Source: Sinosporangium siamense (lineage in GTDB: Bacteria > Actinomycetota > Actinomycetes > Streptosporangiales > Streptosporangiaceae). From it: a stretch of DNA of 64,000 nucleotides. How positions within the stretch are numbered: the first letter of the stretch is position 1; each line of letters starts with the position of its first letter. The notes below the pieces were generated by a model. That model made no database searches, had not been told where the DNA came from, and saw only the letters and a program-made list of their open reading frames with translations. Made by a program: the position numbers and the translations under genes. This document shows positions 43,434 through 51,073 of this stretch, piece after piece. The stretch spans positions 171,285 to 235,284 of the forward strand of contig NZ_BOOW01000009.1 of NCBI RefSeq assembly GCF_016863435.1. The letters run 5' to 3'.

Positions 43434-44213
43434 TCAGACGTGCAGGTCGCCCGACCAGACCGTCACCGCGCGCCCGCCCAGCTCGACCCGGTCGCCGCGC
43501 AGCGTCGTGCGCACCACGCCGCCCCGCGCCGAGAGTTGCGCTCCCGTCAGCTCCGCCCGCCCGAGCTTCTCGGTCCAATATGGCGAAAGCACACAGTGGG
43601 CCGATCCCGTGACGGGATCCTCCGCCACGCCCGCTCGCGGCGCGAAGAACCGCGAGACGTAGTCCGCCTCGCCCGTCGCCGAGCGCGCCGTCACGATGAC
43701 ACCCCGGGCGTCGACCGAGAGCAGCCGCTCGACATCGGGGGCCGCCGAACGCACGACCTCCTCCGACTCCACCTCGACCAGCAGGTCGAACTGGCTGCGC
43801 CCCACCCACACGGCCCGCACTCCGAGCGCGTCGAGCAGCCCCCCGGGCGGCGCCGTCTCCACGGCGGGCTTGGCGGGGAAGTCCATGGTGATGAGCCCGT
43901 CCTCAGCCTGACGCGTGGACAGCCGGCCGCTCTTGGTGTCGAAGTCGAGCCGCCCATCAGCCCCGAGCGAGTAGAGCACATGAGCGCTGGCCAGCGTGGC
44001 GTGCCCGCAGAGCGCCACCTCGACGGCCGGCGTGAACCACCGCAGCCCGTAGGGCGAGCCGCCCCCGACGAGGAAGGAGGTCTCCGAGTGCCGCATCTCG
44101 GCGGCGACCTCCTGCATCCACCCCTCACCCGCGGGCTCGTCGAGCAGACAGACGGCCGCGGGATTGCCCCGGAACGGCACATCGGTGAAAGCGTCCACGG
44201 TGAATATGCGCAT
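43434..44213 (-). CDS. PhzF family isomerase/epimerase
   Basis: This 259-residue protein of the PhzF fold has the family landmarks: MRIFTVDAFTDVPFRGNPAAV, the MRHSETSFLV segment with the catalytic Glu, ALCGHATLASAHV, and EDPVTGSAHCVLSPYW. PhzF acts in phenazine synthesis, but most family members are general isomerases with unknown substrates, and no phenazine genes are nearby. No partner genes are apparent. Confidence 0.9.
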   Translation of the reverse strand: MRIFTVDAFTDVPFRGNPAAVCLLDEPAGEGWMQEVAAEMRHSETSFLVGGGSPYGLRWFTPAVEVALCGHATLASAHVLYSLGADGRLDFDTKSGRLSTRQAEDGLITMDFPAKPAVETAPPGGLLDALGVRAVWVGRSQFDLLVEVESEEVVRSAAPDVERLLSVDARGVIVTARSATGEADYVSRFFAPRAGVAEDPVTGSAHCVLSPYWTEKLGRAELTGAQLSARGGVVRTTLRGDRVELGGRAVTVWSGDLHV

Positions 44214-44244
44214 GCGGTCAATCCTAAAAGCCGGTCGCCGGCCC

Positions 44245-44790
44245 TTATTGCTGATCGAACCCGTGCAGTGAAGGGCGGGCCAGGGAGTTCAGGGGGCGGG
44301 TGTCGTGGTGGTTCTCTGGGGCCGGCTGGGCAGGGGGGCGGAAGACCGCGAAGGCCATGAGGGGCACCAGCACGAGTTCCACCACGACCAGGGCCCGCTC
44401 CAGCAGGTCCATCGGCGCCGTGCCGACCAGCAGGTCGGACAGCACCGAGCCGGGGCGGGCGGCCAGCATGACGGCCAGGAGCAGCACCGCCGACACGCTC
44501 GCGGCGCGCAGCACCCACCACAGCATGTGGGGGGCGCGCCCGCGGGCGAGCATCCAGGCGGCGCACGGCAGGCCGGTGACGACCAGCGCGGTGGCCCACG
44601 GGTGGATCTCCGTGCCGGGGCCGGGGCCCTCGGGGAAGATGACGGCGAGCACCAGGCCGGCCGCGACCGCCACGAGCAGCACCCGGCTGGCGGCGCCGCG
44701 CACGGGTTCCGACAGCGCGAGGCGGTAGGCGACGGCCAGGCAGCCCCCCGCAAGCACCAGACTGCCGACCGCATAGGCCAGGTCGATCAC
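44245..44790 (-). CDS. DUF998-like membrane protein
   Basis: This 181-residue protein has about five or six hydrophobic segments with the pattern of DUF998 proteins (AAGLVLAVIFPEGPGPG, then IHPWATALVVTGLPCAAWML, then DLLERALVVVELVLVPLMAF) and a short hydrophilic tail. Function is unknown. Its GTG overlaps the stop of the preceding glycosyltransferase gene (GTGA), so the two are co-translated and may act in one membrane process. Confidence 0.65.
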   Translation of the reverse strand: MIDLAYAVGSLVLAGGCLAVAYRLALSEPVRGAASRVLLVAVAAGLVLAVIFPEGPGPGTEIHPWATALVVTGLPCAAWMLARGRAPHMLWWVLRAASVSAVLLLAVMLAARPGSVLSDLLVGTAPMDLLERALVVVELVLVPLMAFAVFRPPAQPAPENHHDTRPLNSLARPSLHGFDQQ

Positions 44791-46136
44791 CGATCCACCT
44801 CCGCGTAGATCTCTTCGAAACGGCTCAATGTCACGTGTTCCCCGTAACCGGCCGCCAATTCGAAACTACGTTGTCCTAGGGCCTCGAGCGCGTCCGGCGC
44901 GTCAAGCAGATTCGCCAGATGACGCCCCAGCACCCGCACGTCGCCGGGGGCATAGAGGTGGCCGTTCTCCCCGTCGTGCACCAGATGCGACAGAGCGGGC
45001 AAGTCGGCGGCCACGACGGGCAGGCCAGACGCCATCGCCTCCAGGGTCGCGCTGGTGCGCAAGCCCGACGACCCGGGCATGGCGAACACGTTGGCCGTCG
45101 CGTAGACCTGCGGCATCGACCGCTCGGGCACGAACCCAAGGAGATGCACCCGGTCGCCGAGCCCGAGCCGCTCCGCCAGCCGCTCCAGCGCCCCCCTGCG
45201 CCTGCCGGAGCCGACGATCGCGAGCTGCGCGTCGGTCTCCTTCAGGAGGTACGGCAAAGCCCGGATGAGCTCGTCCACCCGCTTGTCCTCATGCAGCCGC
45301 CCCACGAACAGCACGGTGTCGCGGTCGGGCAGGCCGAAGCGGTTCCGCGCCCACGCGCGGGGTTCGAGGCGCGGGCGGAACCTCATCAGGTCGACCCCCG
45401 GTGAGACCGTCTCGACCCACCGCCCGAACGCGCGCCCCGGCAGCACCCCCTGCACGCCGGAGGCGGGGGTGGTGATGACGTCGGCCCGGTCGAAGACCCG
45501 CGCGAGGTCCTGCCACATCAGGCTGCGCAGGCGTGTGCGCAGCCCGCCCGCCGGGAGCGCGGTGTGCAGCACGGGGTCGGGGATGACGTGGTTGGTGGCC
45601 ACCACCGGCACGTTGCGCCGGCGCGCGGCGGCGATGGCGGCCCTGCCCACGACGAGGTGCCCGTGCACGTGGACGACGTCCGGCGCGAGGCCGGCGACGA
45701 GACGGTCGAGGCGCACCGGCAGCGCGACGCGCTTCCCGACGGGGGCGGGTGCCGACTTGAGGCGGTAGACGACGACGCCGTCCATCATCTCGACGCGGCT
45801 GCGCCCGTCGGCCGACTGGCAGACGACGTGGACCTCGTTGCCGCGGGCGGACAGCCCGGCGGCGAGGCGGTGGACGACGTGGGCGGTGCCGTTCTCGTCC
45901 GGCGGGTAGGTGTCGGCGGCGATCAGGACGCGCCGCCGCCGTGTCGTCACGACCGGGTCCGCCAGGGGCGATCCCTGCGGGGGGATGAACGTGATGGCGG
46001 CGGGCGCGGGGGCGAGTGCGCCCCGCGCGCTCGCGGCGGCGGTGGGTGTGCCGGCGGTGTCGAGCGTGGGATCGGCCTGCCCGTCACGGGGCCCGTCGCG
46101 GTCGATCGCGGGAGCTTCGGCGAGAGAGATGACCAT
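44787..46136 (-). CDS. GT4 family glycosyltransferase (PimB-like mannosyltransferase)
   Basis: This 449-residue GT-B glycosyltransferase has the N-terminal Rossmann half (RRVLIAADTYPPDENGTAHV) and the GT4 donor-site motifs SPGVDLMRFRP, FVGRLHEDKRVDELIRALP and LEAMASGLPVVAADLPALSH. The family transfers sugars, often mannose, to lipids or glycans. The first 65 or so residues are a disordered tail. I set the start at 46136 because GGAG lies 6 nt upstream; a frame to 46214 is less supported. It is coupled to the DUF998-like gene. Confidence 0.88.
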   Translation of the reverse strand: MVISLAEAPAIDRDGPRDGQADPTLDTAGTPTAAASARGALAPAPAAITFIPPQGSPLADPVVTTRRRRVLIAADTYPPDENGTAHVVHRLAAGLSARGNEVHVVCQSADGRSRVEMMDGVVVYRLKSAPAPVGKRVALPVRLDRLVAGLAPDVVHVHGHLVVGRAAIAAARRRNVPVVATNHVIPDPVLHTALPAGGLRTRLRSLMWQDLARVFDRADVITTPASGVQGVLPGRAFGRWVETVSPGVDLMRFRPRLEPRAWARNRFGLPDRDTVLFVGRLHEDKRVDELIRALPYLLKETDAQLAIVGSGRRRGALERLAERLGLGDRVHLLGFVPERSMPQVYATANVFAMPGSSGLRTSATLEAMASGLPVVAADLPALSHLVHDGENGHLYAPGDVRVLGRHLANLLDAPDALEALGQRSFELAAGYGEHVTLSRFEEIYAEVDR

Positions 46137-46210
46137 ACGGTGCTCCGTTGCTCTGCTGACGATCACAGGTCCAGCGTCTCCCCCGGCGGCCGGAAGGGCC
46201 ATAGGGGATT

Positions 46211-46867
46211 TCACTGAGATCCACCGGAGTTCGACGCGACAGGCTCCGGGGATTCGACGGAGGGGGCGAGGGCGGCGGCGCGCTTCTTGCGGTAGTGGCG
46301 CACGACCTCGGTCACCACCGCGACGGTCACCGCGATGCCGAGGCCCAGCAGCAGTCCCTTGATCGGGTCGCTCTTGAAGGCCATGCCGCCGAAGAAGCCG
46401 ATGAGGCCCGAGTAGACGCCCCAGCTCACCGCGGCGATCGCGTCGTAGAACGCGAAGGCGCGGCGCGGGTAGCCGCAGGCGCCCATGGTCAGCGTGGTGG
46501 CGGTGCGGCCGCCGGGGATGTATCGCGCGATGACCAGTACGGTGCCGCCACGTTCGGCGAGGGCCTGTTCGGCCCAGGTGAACGCGGCGGCGGCCTTGCC
46601 CTTGGCTCTGGCGCGCAGGCGTGTGCCGGAGGTGCGGCCGAGGAAGTAGGAGAAGTGGTCACCGCAGAAGGCGCCGAGCGAGGCGACGGCGATGACCAGG
46701 AAGAGGTTGGGGGTCCCGGTCGCGGCGAACACACCGGCCGTGATGACCGCGGTCTCGCCGGGGACCACCGGGAAGAAGCCGTCGATGAAGGCGACCGCGA
46801 ACAGCGCGACGTAGACCCACGGTGAGGTCATGACCTCACGCAGCAGGTCGATGATGGCATCGGACAT
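46211..46867 (-). CDS. DedA family membrane protein
   Basis: This 218-residue DedA/SNARE-associated protein has the conserved FFPVVPGETAVITAGVFA and the signature VLVIARYIPGGRTATTLTMGACG. DedA proteins move undecaprenyl phosphate or other lipids across membranes in some species. The start is ATG 46867; the frame is open further upstream to 47077 through a hairpin and is not used. It precedes the glycosyltransferase on the same strand, with a 74-nt gap. Confidence 0.92.
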   Translation of the reverse strand: MSDAIIDLLREVMTSPWVYVALFAVAFIDGFFPVVPGETAVITAGVFAATGTPNLFLVIAVASLGAFCGDHFSYFLGRTSGTRLRARAKGKAAAAFTWAEQALAERGGTVLVIARYIPGGRTATTLTMGACGYPRRAFAFYDAIAAVSWGVYSGLIGFFGGMAFKSDPIKGLLLGLGIAVTVAVVTEVVRHYRKKRAAALAPSVESPEPVASNSGGSQ

Positions 46868-46976
46868 GATCGGCGAACTCCGGTCGTCGAGGCTTCTGGG
46901 ACGGATCCGGTGGTGCCGTCCAGGCGAACGCCCAGTAGCCTGCCGCCCGGAGCCGAGCGGGGACATCCGGGAAGTC

Positions 46977-47019
46977 CCCGGAAAAGGCCCCGGGGGACTC
47001 CCCCAGGGCCTTTTCCGGG
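46977..47019 (-). terminator. Bipartite stem-loop between the VC0807-like and dedA genes
   Basis: A perfect 14-bp outer stem (46977-46990 with 47006-47019) encloses GGGGG-act-CCCCC. It is probably the terminator of the gene to its right on the minus strand. Confidence 0.65.
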
Positions 47020-47180
47020 TTGATCCCCGTTCCCCCGAAATAACGGTATGGCTGTAGAAGCAGGCGACACATCGCACCTATGGCCGATCTACCCCCAACC
47101 TTAGTTAGAGGGTGACGCCCTACCAGAGGCGGAGAGAGAAGGTCCGGAACTCCCGGTTCGGGGCGCCCTGATCCCGTGGA

Positions 47181-47837
47181 TCAGGCGGTCAGCTCCGCGG
47201 GGCGGGTGCGGCTCTCGGCGTGGAGGCGGCGCAGCACCCGGCGGAACGCGTAGATCGAGAAGGTTATCGCCAGTCCGCTGATGACCGCGACCGCGCCGGT
47301 GCGCACCAGCAGGTAGGACGAGCCCAGCGAGGCCTCGAGCAGGAGCCAGATGCTCACGGCGGAGTTGGCGAGCAGCACGAACCCCCAGAGCAGCGTGATG
47401 CGCGCGAAGAAGCGGCGCATCCGCTCGTTCCTCAGCACCGCGGCGGGCAGGTGGATGTAGTCGAGCGTGAGCTTCTCGACAAGCGGGCGGCGCAGCCGTA
47501 CCGAAGCCAGGAAGGCGAAGCTGATCACAACGGTGCCGAGCTCGGACGGCAGGAAGAAGCCCACGCCGCTGCCCGTCCACAGGCCGAGGACCGCGCGGGC
47601 GGTGATCGCCAGCGCGGCGAGGAACATCGTGGCGGGCACGGGCTGCCGCCGGATCCACCGGTAGACGATGCCGCCGTAGACCCAGGTGACCGCAGCCATG
47701 ATCGCCCCCGTCTCGCCGAGCAGCGTCAATGCGGCGTAGAACACCGCAAGGGGGGCGACCACTGCCTCAAGGATGCGGGGTGCCGCGGTTTTCGCGAGCA
47801 CGGTCAGCCTGGGCAGGGTGATGGGGGCGTTGGTCAT
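47181..47837 (-). CDS. VC0807-like multi-pass membrane protein
   Basis: This 218-residue protein has about six membrane segments. Its pattern (APLAVFYAALTLLGETGAI, then FFLPSELGTVVISFAFLASV, RLRRPLVEKLTLDYIHLP, then MRRFFARITLLWGFVLLANS) resembles the VC0807 family of unknown function. The 5' flank shares motifs with that of the leuE gene. Nothing in the sequence indicates a substrate. Confidence 0.65.
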   Translation of the reverse strand: MTNAPITLPRLTVLAKTAAPRILEAVVAPLAVFYAALTLLGETGAIMAAVTWVYGGIVYRWIRRQPVPATMFLAALAITARAVLGLWTGSGVGFFLPSELGTVVISFAFLASVRLRRPLVEKLTLDYIHLPAAVLRNERMRRFFARITLLWGFVLLANSAVSIWLLLEASLGSSYLLVRTGAVAVISGLAITFSIYAFRRVLRRLHAESRTRPAELTA

Positions 47838-47884
47838 GGCTCTCCGTAAGGGGGTCGGCCGCTTCGGCCCGGCAAGGCGCCAGC

Positions 47885-47923
47885 TAACGCTACCTGACCC
47901 CGAGATCCAACTGTGACATAACG
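47885..47923 (-). promoter_or_regulatory. Motifs shared with the leuE promoter
   Basis: TAACGCTACCTG (47885-47896) and GTGACATAACG (47913-47923) occur here, 48-86 bp upstream of the VC0807-like gene, and again, fused as one element, upstream of leuE (48667-48684). Confidence 0.45.
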
Positions 47924-47969
47924 ACTAGATGATCTACCTGCTTATATGCCTATATATACGTACTCCTCG

Positions 47970-48638
47970 TTATCCCAGCGTTGCTGTAGCGAGCTTCGCG
48001 CCGAAGCCCACGAACAACGCTCCGGCCCCGCTGCTGAGGCCCGCCGACAGCTTGCGCCGCCGCCTGAACTGCGCCGCGAGGTAGGTGCCGCTGAAGATCA
48101 GCATGGTCAGGTAAAGCACGCTGAACACCTGGAGGATCACGCCGAGGATGAGGAAGGACAGCGCCGGCGCGGTGTAGGCGGGGTCGACGAACTGGCTGAA
48201 GACCGCCACGAAGAACAGGATGGCCTTCGGGTTGACCAGGCTGATCACCATGGCCCGGCGGAACGGGTTCGTGACCACGTCTTCTGCCCGAGGCGCAGTC
48301 TCCGCCTGAGGCGAGCTCCCGGTCGCGGCGGGCGAGCGCCACGCCTTCCAGGCCGAGCGGATGAGCTGCACCCCGATCCAGATCAAGTAGCCGCCTCCGG
48401 CGTACTTCAGGATGGTGAACAGCGCCGGGTTGGCCTTGAGCACCGACGCGAGCCCGGCGGCCGACAGGAACATCAGCACTATGTCGCCGATGAACACCCC
48501 GGCGGCGGCGCGGTAACCCGCGGCGACCCCGCGCTGGGCGGCGGTGGCGAGAACGAGCAGGGAGTTCGGGCCGGGAAGCAGGATGATGAAGAAGGCGGCG
48601 AGGACGTAGGCCCAGATGTCGGTGATACCGAAGAACAT
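47970..48638 (-). CDS. LysE/RhtB family amino-acid exporter (LeuE-like)
   Basis: This 222-residue exporter has about six membrane segments. The family marks are IILLPGPNSLLVLATAAQRG near the N terminus, GYRAAAGVFIGD, GGGYLIWIGVQLIRSAW and NPKAILFFVAVFSQFV. Substrates are probably neutral amino acids. The start is ATG 48638, and its only candidate ribosome binding site (GGAG, 10 nt upstream) lies in the stem of a large inverted repeat, so translation may be controlled by RNA structure or by a protein bound to the palindrome. Confidence 0.88.
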   Translation of the reverse strand: MFFGITDIWAYVLAAFFIILLPGPNSLLVLATAAQRGVAAGYRAAAGVFIGDIVLMFLSAAGLASVLKANPALFTILKYAGGGYLIWIGVQLIRSAWKAWRSPAATGSSPQAETAPRAEDVVTNPFRRAMVISLVNPKAILFFVAVFSQFVDPAYTAPALSFLILGVILQVFSVLYLTMLIFSGTYLAAQFRRRRKLSAGLSSGAGALFVGFGAKLATATLG

Positions 48639-48641
48639 GGG

Positions 48642-48698
48642 GGTGTTGCTCCAGCTAGGAAAGGTAGTGACATAACGCTACCTGCCTGGAGCAACACC
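48642..48698 (-). promoter_or_regulatory. Nested inverted repeat directly upstream of leuE
   Basis: The outer arms GGTGTTGCTCCAG (48642-48654) and CTGGAGCAACACC (48686-48698) are perfect. The inner arms AGGTAG (48662-48667) and CTACCT (48678-48683) form a second palindrome, GGTAGTGACATAACGCTACC, of operator size. Confidence 0.75.
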
Positions 48699-48837
48699 TT
48701 CATCAACGTTTCCCGCGATATATCGCCTGATGGTGGGGTTTGGCGGCGAAACGTCCCTCCGTACGCCTGCTGATAGCCGAGCGCCCGTTCACGGCAAAGG
48801 TCCATATGCATAAGCGGCATGATCGCGACACGCGCTC

Positions 48838-48860
48838 TTTCCTATTGACTGGCTAGGAAA
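48838..48860 (+). promoter_or_regulatory. Inverted repeat upstream of the selenium-binding protein gene
   Basis: TTTCCTA (48838-48844) and TAGGAAA (48854-48860) flank a 9-nt centre that contains TTGACT. It ends 9 nt before the start codon and could be an operator or a small RNA stem. Confidence 0.5.
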
Positions 48861-48869
48861 TAGCGGAAG

Positions 48870-50285
48870 ATGCTGGAACCCATGAGCCTGTGGAAGCCCG
48901 ATCCCACGTTCTATCCCACGCCCCGCGATGCCGCGGCGGCCCCTGCCGAGAAGCTCGCCTACGTCGCGGCCTTCGATCGGTCGGCCAGCCGGCCCGATGC
49001 GATAGCCGTACTCGACACCGATCCCGACTCGCCCGCCTACGGCACGGTGGTGGGATGGACGGACCTGCCCTTCGTGGGCGATGAACTCCATCACTTCGGG
49101 TGGAACGCGTGCAGCAGCGCGCTCTGCCCCAACGCCCCGCACCCGCACGTCGAGCGGCGCTACCTCATCGTGCCCGGCCTGCGCTCCTCGCGCATCTACG
49201 TGCTCGACACCAAGGACGTCGTCAGCCCGCAGGTGGTCAAGGTCATCGAGGGGGAGGAGCTGGCCAAACGGGCGGGCTACTCACGACCGCACACCGTGCA
49301 CTGCGGTCCCGAGGGCCTTTACGTCTCGGCGCTCGGCGGCGCCAACGGCGAGGACGGGCCCGGCGGGATCGCCCTGCTCGACCACACCACCTTCGAGGTG
49401 CTCGGTCAGTGGGAGCACGACCGCGGGTCGCAATATCTCGCCTACGACTTCTGGTGGCACATCAACCACGACGTGCTCGTGACCTCCGAGTGGGGCACCC
49501 CGTCCATGGTCGAGGACGGTGTGGTCGGTGAGCTGCTGCTCGGTAGGAAGTACGGTCACCGGCTGCATTTCTGGGACCTAAGAAAGCGGCGTCACGTGCA
49601 GGAGGTCGACCTCGGCGATCAATATCAGATGCCGCTGGAGCTGCGTCCCGCCCACGATCCCACCAAGACCTACGGGTTCGTCGGCGTGGTCACCAGCGTC
49701 GAGGACCTTTCGGCCTCGATCTGGGTGTGGCACAAGGACGGCAAGCAGTGGGCCGTGCGCAAGGTCGTGGACATCCCGGCCGAACCCGCCCCGGCCGAGA
49801 AGCTGCCGCCGATCCTGCAGCCGTTCGGCGCGGTGCCGCCGCTGGTGACCGACATCGACCTGTCGGTCGACGACTCCACCCTTTACGTTTCCTGCTGGGG
49901 CACCGGCGAGCTGAAGCGCTTCGACGTGACCGACCCCTTCAATCCGGTGGAGACCGGGTCACTGCGCATCGGCGGCATCGTCGGCCGGGCCGAGCACCCC
50001 GCCGCCCCCGGTGTGCCGCTGGCCGGGGGACCGCAGATGGTCGAGGTGAGCCGGGACGGCAGGCGCGTCTACGTCAGCAACTCGCTCTACGGGTCGTGGG
50101 ACGATCAGTTCTACCCCGACGGGGTGGGCGCCTGGCTGGCGAAGATCGACAGTGACCCGGCGGGTGGAACGTTCTCCTTTGACGAGCGTTTCTTCCCGAA
50201 CGGGGATGACTTCCGGGGGTTGCGCCCGCACCAGACCCGTTTGCAGGGCGGGGACGCCTCCTCCGACTCCTACTGCTTCCCGTGA
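48870..50285 (+). CDS. Selenium-binding protein 1 family (SBP56, methanethiol oxidase-like)
   Basis: This 471-residue beta-propeller protein matches SBP56 from end to end: MSLWKPDPTFYPTPRDAAAA, HHFGWNACSSALCPNAPH, RSSRIYVLDTKD, then YDFWWHINHDVLVTSEWG and DYSTLYVSCWGTG-like DSTLYVSCWGTGE. Some members oxidise methanethiol to formaldehyde, hydrogen sulfide and peroxide in a copper-dependent way (established for the family), so a role in volatile sulfur metabolism is plausible. Start could be ATG 48870 or ATG 48882. It is coupled to a membrane protein by a GTGA overlap, and a sulfate exporter homologue follows. Confidence 0.9.
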   Translation: MLEPMSLWKPDPTFYPTPRDAAAAPAEKLAYVAAFDRSASRPDAIAVLDTDPDSPAYGTVVGWTDLPFVGDELHHFGWNACSSALCPNAPHPHVERRYLIVPGLRSSRIYVLDTKDVVSPQVVKVIEGEELAKRAGYSRPHTVHCGPEGLYVSALGGANGEDGPGGIALLDHTTFEVLGQWEHDRGSQYLAYDFWWHINHDVLVTSEWGTPSMVEDGVVGELLLGRKYGHRLHFWDLRKRRHVQEVDLGDQYQMPLELRPAHDPTKTYGFVGVVTSVEDLSASIWVWHKDGKQWAVRKVVDIPAEPAPAEKLPPILQPFGAVPPLVTDIDLSVDDSTLYVSCWGTGELKRFDVTDPFNPVETGSLRIGGIVGRAEHPAAPGVPLAGGPQMVEVSRDGRRVYVSNSLYGSWDDQFYPDGVGAWLAKIDSDPAGGTFSFDERFFPNGDDFRGLRPHQTRLQGGDASSDSYCFP

Positions 50286-50878
50286 CGCTCACGGCTGTGC
50301 TCCTGCTCGGGGCATTCCACGGCCTCAACCCCGCGATGGGGTGGTTGTTCGCCGTCGCCAGGGGGCTGCAGGAGCGCAGCCGTGACCGGCTCCTGCAGTC
50401 GCTTCCGGTCATCGCCGCCGGCCACCTCGGCTCGGTGGCCCTCGTCGCGCTCGTCGTCGGGGCAACCGGGTCGCTGATCACCGGTCGCGCGTTGCCCATC
50501 GTGGCCGGGGTGGTGCTGGTCGGGTTCGGCCTGTGGCGGTTGTTGTCGTCCCGGCACTTCCGCTGGGTCGGCATGAACCTGTCGCTTCCGCAACTCGCCG
50601 CGTGGTCCTTCCTCATGTCCTCGGCACATGGGGCGGGGCTCATGCTGCTGCCGGTCTTCACCGCCGCCCACACGGGTCACGCCGGGCACGCGATGTCCGG
50701 CGGGCTCGGGGTCGCCGCCCTGCACACGCTCGCGATGTTCGTGGTCGCTGGGGTCATAGCGGTGATCGTGTACGAGGTCGCGGGTGTGACGATCCTGCGG
50801 CGGGCGTGGTTCAACCTGGACCGCATGTGGGCGGTGGCGCTGGTCGCGGCGGGGGTGTTCACTCTGGTTCAGACGTAA
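50282..50878 (+). CDS. Polytopic membrane protein with His-rich loop, coupled to the selenium-binding protein
   Basis: This 198-residue protein has about six membrane segments, opening with LLLGAFHGLNPAMGWLFAV and carrying FTAAHTGHAGHAM, a histidine cluster in a loop. The pattern recalls NicO/UreH-type metal transporters and TauE-like proteins, but I cannot assign it. The GTG start overlaps the SBP56 stop. A metal (copper) or sulfur-related transport role alongside SBP56 is inference from context. Confidence 0.7.
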   Translation: MTLTAVLLLGAFHGLNPAMGWLFAVARGLQERSRDRLLQSLPVIAAGHLGSVALVALVVGATGSLITGRALPIVAGVVLVGFGLWRLLSSRHFRWVGMNLSLPQLAAWSFLMSSAHGAGLMLLPVFTAAHTGHAGHAMSGGLGVAALHTLAMFVVAGVIAVIVYEVAGVTILRRAWFNLDRMWAVALVAAGVFTLVQT

Positions 50879-50953
50879 TCCGCCGCAGGGCTTTACCGGT
50901 AATCCCTACTTGTTTACTATGAATTCGCGTCCGGTCCGGTAAGGGGTGGTGTG

Positions 50954-51073
50954 ATGGGCGACAACCGTGCACGTGCCTTCCGGATCAGTGAGGACTGGGT
51001 CGCGACCGTCGTCGGACTCGTCCTGCTGGTCCTGGTCATCCTGGGTGTGATCCCGCCAGGGATCATCCCGTGA
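50954..51073 (+). CDS. 39-residue single-pass membrane peptide coupled to yeiH
   Basis: ATG 50954 (or GTG 50951) opens a 39-residue frame: a basic head with RISEDW, then one membrane segment (TVVGLVLLVLVILGVIPPG). Its TGA overlaps the yeiH GTG as GTGA (51070-51073). GGGGTGGTG lies just upstream. The SEDW-x-A-x-x-x-GL pattern is what I recall from the N terminus of some longer YeiH-type exporters, so this looks like the first segment of that protein made as a separate chain. Confidence 0.65.
   Translation: MGDNRARAFRISEDWVATVVGLVLLVLVILGVIPPGIIP

Noticed and set aside
48479..48820. A minus-strand frame across the leuE leader (MKVLLQAGSVMSLPFLAG), considered as a leader peptide
   Set aside because: It overlaps leuE out of frame, has no stop near the hairpin and lacks an enriched regulatory codon run, so classic attenuation is not supported.
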